Both the position numbers and the translations under genes were made by a program. Below, in pieces: positions 12,079 through 20,551 of a stretch of DNA of 64,000 nucleotides. The notes beneath the pieces were generated by a model. It was not told the origin of the DNA, searched no databases, and saw nothing but the letters and a program-made list of their open reading frames with translations. The DNA lies in the NCBI GenBank assembly GCA_014529385.2, contig CM043959.1, positions 14,509,809 through 14,573,808 on the forward strand. The letters run 5' to 3'. The DNA is from Adiantum capillus-veneris (taxonomy: Eukaryota; Streptophyta; Polypodiopsida; Polypodiales; Pteridaceae). Every line of letters starts with the position of its first letter. Position 1 is the stretch's first letter.

Positions 12079-12800
12079 CGCGCACGGAGTGACACTTGGT
12101 ACGCGATTTCCTATTGCTAGGAAGAGGTCGACGGCTCCCAAAATCGCGCACGGGGTGTCGCTTGGAGGGTTGGAGGCTTAATTTCGAAGCCTTGTGAATG
12201 ACAATAAGCGATAAAACGGGTTGGGTAGGTTCTTTTTATGGCCAAAAACATCGCCTCGGGGGGTGTGCAAATCGATTGCCGCCTCAAAGTGTGGTCCAAC
12301 GGCTAGTATGCGCCTAGGGACTTGCGCAAAGCACCCTATATAAACCTCCTCAGAGCCCAAACTAAGCGCATTTTGAAGGAGGTTCTACCCGGTTCTCGCA
12401 CTTCCACAACCCAAAATTTCGAGCGCTTTGACCGTCACCGAATGCACTATATTCGTAAGTGTGAAGACTTTGCCCCCTTTGTCATTTCGCGTACGGAGTA
12501 TCAAAGCAATGTGTTCCACTATGTCCACAAGTGTGATCATGTTTACGATGTGTACCGCAATGTGTGCCACTAGTGTGAGGACTGTGATCCCTTTGTCATT
12601 TCACGTACGGAGTGTCACCGCAATGTGTTTACGATGTGTACCGGAATGTGTGCCACTATGTCCACAAGGAGAAGTTTACCATGCATACAATGTGTGCCTC
12701 TGTGTATCGCTCGGCACTCCGTCACCCCGTGCGCGATCATCGAAAGTGTGAGGACATTGGTCCCTTTGTGATTTCGCGTACGGGGTGTCACCGCAATGTG
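12079..12800. repeat. Iterated CG-rich motif in the divergent intergenic region
   Basis: A motif close to TCGCGYACGGRGTGTCACCG recurs at about 12079-12097, 12144-12165, 12485-12530, 12598-12627 and 12771-12800, and inverted at 12714-12737. The last three direct copies extend into CAATGTGTTCCACTATGTCC-like sequence, giving a loose tandem array. This stretch is distinctly richer in CpG than the rest of the window. It lies between two divergently transcribed genes, so it could hold protein-binding sites or promoter elements. Short open frames across it are repeat artefacts. Confidence 0.82.
12336..12344 (+). promoter_or_regulatory. TATA box, putative promoter of the H3-Ulp1 gene
   Basis: CTATATAAA sits in a GC-rich setting about 580 bp upstream of the H3-like start codon. 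A GTAAGT donor-like word at 12455 and a polypyrimidine/AG site just before the ATG at 12921 would allow a 5'-UTR intron removing most of the repeat array. The assignment rests on motif and position only. Confidence 0.5.
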
Positions 12801-12920
12801 TTCCACTATGTCGAAAAGGAGGAGTTTACTTTGATAAAGTAATAATAAAAATTAAATATACATCGTTTACTTTTTTTACTAATGTTTGTTGTGTAACAAT
12901 CATTCCTATCCCTTTTGAAG

Positions 12921-15006
12921 ATGGCAAGGACCAAGAAGACTGCAAGGACGGTTGATAAGCCTCTATCCAAAGATGAAGAAGAAGCTCAGCCTAGCAAATC
13001 TTCAGCTGGTACTTCCAAACCAAAGAAGAGCACATCTCAGAGGAAGGACCCTAAACCAAGCACACCTGACCCTCAACCAAGCAAAAGAAAAACTACACAT
13101 CAGAGGAAAGCTTCCAAGCCACTGTAGCTTAAGCCTCTCCTTACAAAGAGAAAGTTCAAGCAGGGGGTCAAATGTCTAAGAGAGATAAGGAAGGCCATAA
13201 AGGCCTTCAATCTTGCAATTCCCAAACTGCCCTTCCAAAGACTATGTAGACAAGTTGCAGAGGAGTACAATATTGACATGAGTTGGACTAGAACTACATT
13301 GGCATGTATCCAGGAGGCTTCTGAGGACTTTATGATTGAGCTTTTCCAAGATGCCTATATCTGTGCAGCTCATGCCCATAGGGTTACTTTGATGGACAAA
13401 GACATGATCACTCTCAGGAGGCTGAGATATAGGTTTTCAAGAATGTTGGAGCCTGTCCCTATGCATGATATTAAGGCCTTTAATATTCTCAACATTCCTC
13501 CATGGAGGAAGCCCAAGGAGCCTGAAGTAGGAGTAGTTGATATTACTGAAGAAGAGGAAAAGGAAAGGAAAAAGAGAGCAAAGGAAGACAAGGAAATTGC
13601 AGAGAGAAAGGAGGTTGACCTGTTGGAACCTCAGCTAGTGCCCCTCTTGAGGAGTGTCAATCCTACTGGTTTTGTTGTTGCTCTATTCAGTGAGGAGGAT
13701 CCTAGGGAGGATTACAATTCACTTGACTCTGAGACCTTGGAAATTCTCAAGGACTGGACCAAGGAGATGAATTCTCCACTCCTTATCACATGCCTCAGGT
13801 TGTTTTTGTTTTCCTCTGTATTTTTGTTTATAGCAAGAGCTCTTTATATAACAATATCTTGTACCGGGTTAATGATGCATACATATGAGCCAGACCTTCA
13901 ACAAAAGGTGGAATTTTTAGACCCTTCTATCTCCCACTTTCTTAGGACAGAAACAAATATTAGAGAGCTCACAAAGTGGTTGACTCATGTGGACTTGGAA
14001 ATATGTGAAATTTTCTTGATTCCTTATCATGAGAGGTAAGTTTCCTACCTACACCTTGTGAAGAGAATTTACTAATTCATGTTAGAAGGCTAACTGAGGC
14101 TTGTTTTTATAGCTCACATTGGAGTTTAATTGCAATTTATATTGTGAAAAGAAAATGCTACTTTGTCAATTCTCTTGCTGGAGTACATGGTCAAGCAAAA
14201 TTGTAAGTATAGTAGCAGACACATTTTGTAAACCACAAGCAGAACCTCAAGCACGTGCTTTTAATAAAGAATTTTGGACAGTGCTGCTACAAGATTTATA
14301 GAGACACTGGAGAATTGTCCACCCATGCCAAAGATGCTGACTGAAATCCAATTTTCAGTTGTGAAGGTTGGAATTCTTTATGCTTTGTTCACTTCAATGG
14401 ATTATCCTCAAATATTTTTTTCCATAAATACATGTAATGAGTTGCAGGTTCCAATCCAGCCTGAAAGCCATTCATGTGGATGTGACAAATGCCAAGCTCC
14501 TCTTGGACTTCATATATTGCAATGACAATCAGAATATAGAAGTATAGCATATTTCATATTTGCCAGCTGTATTTTTTCTCATTTTATTGTTCCTAAAACT
14601 TGCTTTCTATTGCCTTGTATAGATCAACAGAGAGTGCTATAGTGAGAACCATGTATGGTTGACAAGAGCAAAGATTATCAAGTATATGATTGAAGCAAAT
14701 GGACAACTGCAAGAGGTATTTAAAGATGATGATGTTGAACAGAAGGGGAAAGAAAAGCTAGAAAAGGCAAAGGGGAAAGCAAAACTAGAAGAGGAAAAGG
14801 GAAGTGAAGAGGAAGAAGAGAGTGGTGAGCAAGAAAAGACAAGTGAAGAGATGGATGATAAGAGAAAGAGGAAGCAGCCCTCAAGCCCTCCTGCCAAAGA
14901 GCCCACAAGGAAATCTCCCAGGACAAAAGAGCCCACTGCAAAAGCACCAACCCCATTAAGGAAGTCCCCTAGGGATAGGAAAACTCCTGGCAGAAAACTA
15001 TTCTAG
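12921..15006 (+). pseudogene. Histone H3-like / Ulp1 (C48) protease fusion
   Basis: From ATG 12921 the protein starts MARTKKTAR, as in the histone H3 tail, then has a K/S/P-rich linker. In the same frame, after one TAG at codon 69 (13125-13127), comes an H3 histone fold at residues ~85-172: LREIRK, IPKLPFQRL, IQEASEDFM, ELFQDAYICAAHAHRVT, DKDMITLRRLR. The loop between the first two helices has canonical H3 length. C148, H151, R154 and D161 match H3 C110, H113, R116 and D123, which form the H3-H3' interface. The frame runs on without break through a charged linker into a Ulp1-type domain: LDSETLEILKDWTKEMN, then IFLIPYHE. Across a clean intron (14036-14112) come SHWSL with the catalytic His at 14117, YFVNSL (Asn where Asp is usual, correct 17-residue spacing), and after another intron VPIQPESHSCG with the Cys at 14475. 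Last exon 14623-15006: acidic then K/P/R-rich tail. Frames in the Ulp1 half are disturbed near 13880, 14302 and 14478. Likely nuclear. Confidence 0.87.
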
Positions 15007-15050
15007 CTTTTTGTAGCCCACTCTAATTGTAGCCCACTTGTATCAAGCTT

Positions 15051-15110
15051 CCCACTTGTATCCAATTGTCTATTCTATAGCCCACTTGTATCCAATTGTC
15101 TATTCTATGT
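15051..15110. repeat. Two-copy 30-bp direct repeat
   Basis: CCCACTTGTATCCAATTGTC recurs exactly 30 bp apart, just after the H3-Ulp1 stop codon and between two convergent genes. It may form part of the transcript end region. Confidence 0.9.
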
Positions 15111-15257
15111 AATTGCAAATATTTGAAATTGAATACATTTTGATCACCTTGTTTTAAGACTCTGTTACAAAATCAAATCATTGAAGTAAAATCATTGATG
15201 TTTGGAAAAGTTGCATTCAATAACAAAATAAAGATCCTTTTAGATCTTTATTTCAAT

Positions 15258-15347
15258 AAGATCCTTGCAGGTCATGTGATACAAAACAAGATCCTTGCAG
15301 GTCATGTGATACAAAATAAGATCCTTGCAGGTCATGTGTTACAAAAT
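15258..15347. repeat. Three-copy 30-bp tandem repeat
   Basis: AAGATCCTTGCAGGTCATGT recurs three times with a 30-bp period, close to the 3' end of the minus-strand gene. The period equals that of the unrelated pair at 15051. A short open frame here is an artefact of the repeat. Confidence 0.93.
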
Positions 15348-15362
15348 TGCCTTGAAGGATGT

Positions 15363-16668
15363 TTAAGGCACCAAATGTACAATGCCATCCAAGATGTCCT
15401 TGCACTGTAGCCTCTTTTCATTCCTTTTTGATACCTACAAAAACAGTCCAAGTTAAATAAAGAACCAATAAGAGAACAAGAGACTTTTAAGGATAACAAT
15501 TACCTTTCCACCATTTATTTGAAAGCAGAATGTTGTGGGCAGTTCAATTTCATCATTTTGCAGGTCCAATCTCAATTGATGTAAGCTACACATGCCTCTT
15601 ATCTTTACAATTGACAGATGCTCATTGTTTACCCATATATCAATGTCTTCTATTGGGCTGTCAATGAAGTCCTCCATGTCTTGATCAAGTGGAGTTAGCT
15701 GACCACCAACATAGTGCCATCTTCTGTAATAAAATGACATAATGAAGTTTTGTGTCCCTATCATGTATTTGCAAGAAATTGAGCCAGCTTGCACATTACA
15801 AGTGATTCCATTCATTGTTTTGGTGTTCCAACCCTCATCCACAAATTCAAGTACATTTGCTGAGTCTAAAGTCTTCACTGAAAACATTTTTCTAGATTTT
15901 CTGACTTCAGCATTAGAGAAGAAGTCTACAAAAACTGTAATGGGCATGAATATAGAAATTCTACTCTGTTTGCTTGCTATGTTTTCTTTCAAACACTTTT
16001 GAATCTCACAAAACAGTTTGCACCTGTAGCCCTCACTTGTATTTTGAGCTAGGGAGTGACCATTCTCCACTTTTGAAATCAGGCAAGTCTAGCTTGGTTG
16101 TGGCTCCAAGTTCTCCAGTTCTTCTAGGTGGAACATAATAATGGTCAAAAAAGAATATTCCATTCTCTGTCAGTGAACCCTTAGTCCTTCCCTTGTATAT
16201 TTCTTCACCAATTGATCCATGACACACATCCAGAATATTTATAACACATTCTACTGGCTGCCATTCCATAATGTTTGAAGGATACAAATCTGTACAACAA
16301 ATAACCTTATACAACATGCATTACAAATAAGGATTTAAGTTAAGAGACTTACAGTTTGGTCTATGTAATCGCAAAGCAGAACTCTCTGAGTCAATATGCA
16401 GATCTTTATGCATGTACACATGCTGCATCAGCACCTCTTTGATTGATTTTTTGTTGTCGCCAAAGCTGAAATCTTTAACAATACCCTTCCATCCCGCCAA
16501 GAAAGAGTTTTTGGTGAAAGACTTTATTCTCTTGTTCTATTGCATCAGTATCCACGTTCCTTTGTATATAGTTATTGGAATCCATTCTCCATTTTGATCA
16601 GTCGTGTTGTAAGTGACAATGGCTTCAATGGAAGTTCTTGGTCGTTTTGATCCTGATGAAGATTCCAT
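15363..16668 (-). pseudogene. Transposon accessory gene, unknown, ubiquitin-like C-terminus
   Basis: Not recognised as a whole. Proposed exons are 16353-16668 (ATG, MESSSGSKRPRTSIEAIV), 15504-16289 and 15363-15434. Introns are GTAAGT..ACAG (16290-16352) and GTAATT..TTGTAG (15435-15503), and the frame is kept through both. Damage: TAG at 16537-16539 and one frameshift near 16040. Segments include WQPVECVINILDVCHGS, FFDHYYVPPRRTGELG and WHYVGGQLTPLDQDMEDFID. The last ~60 residues (LSIVKIRG, SLHQLRLDLQNDEIELP, FCFQINGGKV, CKDILDGIVHL) show a strand-helix-strand-strand rhythm like a beta-grasp ubiquitin-like domain; this is inference. The gene starts about 380 bp inside the right inverted repeat and is transcribed inward, converging on the H3-Ulp1 gene. 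A ubiquitin-like partner would fit the Ulp1 protease encoded next door, but that is speculation. Confidence 0.7.
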
Positions 16669-17016
16669 GGTGAAAAAAGAAATGAGCAGAGAAGTTTAGC
16701 CTGAGTTCAAGAGAAGAATAAGCAGAATGTGCAAAAAACGGTTCAAATCTGGAAAAGATCATGAGATAGAATCCAAACGTTGTTTTATGATGACGACGTG
16801 CAAAATGAAAACAATATAATATGAGAAGTACGTCTTTCTAAAAGCGACAGCTATTGAATGCCTTTGCACTTTTACTTGTTTACATTGCTACTTACCAGCT
16901 CAAAGTTGCGGTAACGATAGAATATTTGCTTTTTTTGTGAGTTTTCAAAAATAGAGGTTTCGTAACGGAAGCTCTTCAACCATTGGTTGAGACCACTCTC
17001 TCTCTACACGCTAAAA

Positions 17017-17048
17017 GGCACAAAAATGACCTCAAAATTCCCCTAATG
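17017..17048 (-). repeat. Right terminal inverted repeat (32-bp core)
   Basis: Reverse complement of 7342-7373 with one mismatch. It is followed directly by ACA, the same word that precedes the left end. Confidence 0.92.
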
Positions 17049-17051
17049 ACA

Positions 17052-18499
17052 AAAAGATAAGTGATTAAACTTTTTGTGTTGCAATGAGCCGAAGACAATA
17101 AACATAGACAAAATAGTGCATGTCACACAACCGTGCCATACAAATGTATGGTGGAGAGTCGGCACTGTGTCTCCCCAAAAATTTATAAAAACAGAAGCCA
17201 TGCCTTGCCCAGTAAAGATATTTGTCCCTTCTAACAACCAATAGCATGACCAATCCAAAGCTTAACTGTCATGAAAATTGTATTTTGATATAATTTTAGC
17301 TTTATCAGGGCCAAATATTCCTAGAATGATCACTGACCATCAAAAAGTTAAAGTGACGGAAGCTTCAAAGAGGCTGGAATCACGGTTCCAAAGTGCTGCA
17401 AGGCCAAGATAGAAGCCGAGAGTCCACAAGAGCCTAGGAATTATTCTAGGACCAAGGGGCAATTTATAGAATCTCAATTGGAGTTCTAATGTGCCCGGGA
17501 TGGTCAAAATAGTGCCAAAACGGCTAAAATGCGGGGGGGAGATGGGTCCACTATGGGTACCGGGGCCTGGCAGGAGGCAGGGAAGGTGTGGCTAGGATGG
17601 GTTGACCCAGATGGGTGGTCCTAGGAAGAAGGCACCCCCCTCTCTGCCAGAAATAGCCTAAGCTCCATGGGCCACCATGCACACAGACAAAAAGTATCCA
17701 GATTCAATGTATCTGGCCTCTAAGGCTTGCATGCCACCCATTTTGGGTCAAAAAGTGATGGTTGAGGAGTCCAAAAGCTCCACAGCCATTCCTTTGTGCT
17801 GTGTGAGAGCCTCTCTACCCCCAAAACCTATATAAACACATGCCTAGCTCGATTTTGAGAAGAACGATTGCAGGTACCGAAGTGCTGCTAAAATCTGTAG
17901 CTGCACATCTCTTGAGCCAACAAGTGAGAGTGCTCCAGGACTCTCAAGGCTGCACATTAGGTCTTATTTAGGGCTTTCAAGCTAACCCTAAGGGTTTGAC
18001 ATAGCCATTCTCATCTCTTCTAGGAAGCTCGACTCTCCCTGCAGTATCCCTATCACCTATGAGTGACAACGGGGCTTCTTGGGAGAGCGAGCTAGTCTTC
18101 TTCTCTTCTCTATTCACAAGCAACCAAGAAACCAAAGTACCAATTTTTCTATGGTAGAAGCTTCCAATGCCTCTTGAAGAAGGCTTGGCTTGTAAACACA
18201 ATTTTCTAATAGAAGTTCCTTTTGAGGGGGAGTCGGCCTCATATATCCGGCCCTCAACACTGTGTCATCAATTTTTGTGGCTGATGATTTGCAAGAATCA
18301 CAAGTTTTGCGGACACAAGTTGACAAAATATCCATGGAAAAATCAAGGGAAGGAGCAAGGTATGCTACGCAAGTCAACCATAAATAGGAAGACCATGATG
18401 AGAAGTAAAAAACAAATGACATTGCTAAAAAGAAGGATTTCTACCGACTTAGAAGCAGGTGGCCACTTGGCATGATCTGGTCCATTTCCCTCCACCCAA
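17052..18499. other. Unrecognised sequence, possible old LTR promoter
   Basis: No gene is supported. A CTATATAAA word at 17828-17836 lies after a C/T-rich stretch, as is common in plant LTRs, but no matching second LTR, PBS or TG..CA boundary was found, so no element is called. Confidence 0.4.
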
Positions 18500-18539
18500 A
18501 TTGCACGACCAAGAGGAGCCTCAATCTTACCACAAAATT

Positions 18540-20101
18540 AAGATCTTACACAATCTTTTAATGCTTTTCACCATTTGCTTTTGGTACCACATTTTTGCCC
18601 GAGCAGGTAACCAACAAAACTACCGGGTCAGACTCTTCCAATCCCTCAATCTGAACCATTGCTACATTGGGATGCTTCCTTGTTGCATGTTCTTGTTTCT
18701 TTTGGTCATATTCCAAGGCTTCTGGACACTCCTATGGCCAGTGTCCCTCTCCTAAGAAGAAAAGGCAGGTCTTGGGTCGATTCAAATCCCAGTCACCTCA
18801 TCCGCAACCGCAACCCTCCCCCTTGACCCTGTCCACTGGCCAGTCCTAGAAAAGGTGCCTCTGAAGTATGAACATGAGCCATCGCCACCCTAGGCTCTTG
18901 TCCTGACCGTTGTGGTTTCAGACTCCTACCGCCTTGACCATTGTAATAACGTTCCACTGTATTATGTGTATTCATAGTGCAGATTGCACACCATTTCTGG
19001 TTCATTGAGCAATCTTGAGTGGCATGTCTAGGATTCTGGCACTGAGTATACCATAGCTCCTTCAGACTCTTGACCACCGCTGAAGATTCCGCCGATCTAG
19101 ATGAAACACCCTTCCCTTAGACGCTGGGATTTTTTCCGAGGTGCCTCCTCCGGTTCTTTCCCCGAACTACTGCTGCTTGAATTTGAGGATTCAGAGTCTA
19201 TACTCTCCGAATTCAAACTATCACTGCCACTTTTTTGAGATTTGCGATAAAATTCTTGCGATCCTTTTTCTTTAATTTCTTTGATGATTCAATATCTTAT
19301 AAGGATTCTCCTACTACAATAGCCCTTGCAATGACATCATCCAGTGGAGTGGTTACCTTATCCACGGTTGCCATAGCAGTTTTGAGATCCTTATTTAGTC
19401 CTCTCATAAAATAATCATTCAACACCTCGACTGCTGGTTGTTGTGCCTGAGATACCAGCTGCAAGAGCATTCAAAACATTGTAGCATAATCCTCCATTGG
19501 CAACGACTTTTGATGCAACGTCCAAAACTTTTCCAAATGTTGTGGGACTGTCTTTTTCGTTTTTAATCGACACAGAAAAGCCCTAGAACCTTCGACATAA
19601 GTTTGAAAGTGATCATCATGATACTCTGCCAACCATTTTGCAGCTTTCCCTAAAAGTGTGGATTCAAACACAGATTGTTGATGTAGAATAATCACTGCAC
19701 CAAGATGATTCAATCCATACACCTTATTAAATTTCCGCAAATGTGCATCAGGATCCTCCTTTGATTTACCTTAAAAACAACTATACTTAATCTGCCCACC
19801 CGCCACTGGATGTGCCATAGCCCCTTCTCCTATTGTGCCCCCTTCGAGAAAAATTTGCCTAACAATACGAGGCAAAGAAGGTGGTGGAGTGATTCCAGGA
19901 CTACTTACCGAAGTTGGTGGTGGAGCAACATGACTTGGTGAGCGAGAGCGCATGGCAGGAGGACAAGACTGACTTCGTGGAGTATTTGACCCTGAACTGA
20001 GCTTGGCGATTGAGACACTTCTTCCTCATCATGAGGTGGTGTGAGGACAAATTCATCCAAATGACCTCTCCTTCCTCGTCTGCCCAATATTGGGACAACA
20101 A
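18540..20101 (-). pseudogene. Decayed gag of family S
   Basis: Structural gag polyprotein of an LTR retrotransposon, forming the capsid. The capsid part (about 19280-19770) reads KSKEDPDAHLRKFNKVYGL, then STLLGKAAKWLAEYHDD and VPQHLEKFWTLHQKSLP, the usual layout of the Ty3/gypsy gag domain. A Cys/His-rich stretch near 18960-19060 (CQNPRHATQDC, CAICTMNTHN) and a degenerate CCHC knuckle near 18727-18767 (second Cys replaced by Phe, in GEGHWP) follow. The frame is broken by stops and shifts throughout. The N-terminal region is P/S-rich. Upstream lie the PBS-like site and LTR. No pol is recognisable. Confidence 0.78.
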
Positions 20102-20176
20102 GTTCAGGAGGATCCTACAACCTAGTGCGCATGCATGTTCACAGCAGGTCGCCCATCGCGCATTGTGGTCGCCAAA

Positions 20177-20551
20177 TGTAATGCGTATAGCTCTATAGAG
20201 GAACTATAGCACTACAGGAATGATTACCCTCACACTTCCTTACATTATCTTAAGACAGTAATAAGACAAAGACAGAACAGAAGATAGAAAAGACAATACA
20301 GACGACAAAATTCCTTCTTCATTGATGTATATCAGAGAGTCTATTACATGAGAATAAGATGAATGATTACAAGAGCAAGGTGCTCCCTCAATTGCACCCA
20401 TTGCTCCAGTCCATATCTAGAATGGTGCAACCCCCATTCTGTCCCATGAAATCCCATGAAGTCCCATGAAGAACCGCCAAAGCCGCATGAAGTCTTGGCC
20501 CGCAGAATCCGCACATCCGAAGGTCCACAGTATGTGGCTTATACCGTAACA
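20177..20551 (-). repeat. 5' LTR of family S
   Basis: Read on the minus strand it starts TGTTACGGTATAAG and ends GCATTACA, so it has TG..CA ends within a short imperfect inverted repeat. TTTGGCGACC, a PBS-like word, follows immediately. No second LTR copy is present in the window, so boundaries rest on the termini and the PBS. Confidence 0.72.

Larger units (their letters stand above)
7342..17048. mobile_element. 9.7-kb four-gene DNA transposon carrying an H3-Ulp1 gene
   Basis: Seen: the first 32 bases at 7342 match the reverse complement of the last 32 bases ending at 17048 with a single C/T difference. Both start CATTAGGGGAATTTTGAGGT, and weaker similarity (GTAGAGAGAGA) continues to about base 55. 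ACA flanks the element directly on both sides (7339-7341 and 17049-17051), giving a possible 3-bp target duplication. Inside are four genes in alternating orientation that fill the element from end to end. The outer two are transcribed inward and each meets its neighbour tail to tail. Inference: this is a class II transposon that moves with its own transposase and carries three accessory genes. A 3-bp duplication and a C-A-Y-T-A-like terminus recall CMC/CACTA elements, but the transposase sequence does not obviously belong there, so I leave the superfamily open. The copy is inactive as read: each gene has one or more stops or frameshifts. Confidence 0.88.
18500..20551 (-). mobile_element. Family S LTR-retrotransposon relic, minus strand
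   Basis: A 375-bp LTR (20177-20551) is followed on the minus strand by a PBS-like TTTGGCGACCACAATGCGCG and a decayed gag. No protease, RT or integrase follows, so the element is truncated on its 3' side somewhere left of 18.5 kb. It interrupts the transposase relic at 20552-22012. Confidence 0.75.

Noticed and set aside
12428-12842. Overlapping Cys-rich frames suggesting a small secreted protein
   Set aside because: They are shadows of the iterated CG-rich motif and occur in several frames with the same period.
12921-13450. Host histone H3 or centromeric CENH3 gene
   Set aside because: It lies inside the transposon, is strongly diverged, has an in-frame stop and fuses to Ulp1. Its loop 1 has canonical length, unlike the longer CENH3 loop.
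14637-14956. Minus-strand Ser/Phe/Leu-rich frames
   Set aside because: They are antisense to the lysine/glutamate-rich last exon of the H3-Ulp1 gene.
7342-17048. Assignment of the element to CACTA/En-Spm
   Set aside because: The 3-bp duplication and CATTA end are suggestive, but no CACTA transposase signature was recognised; left open.
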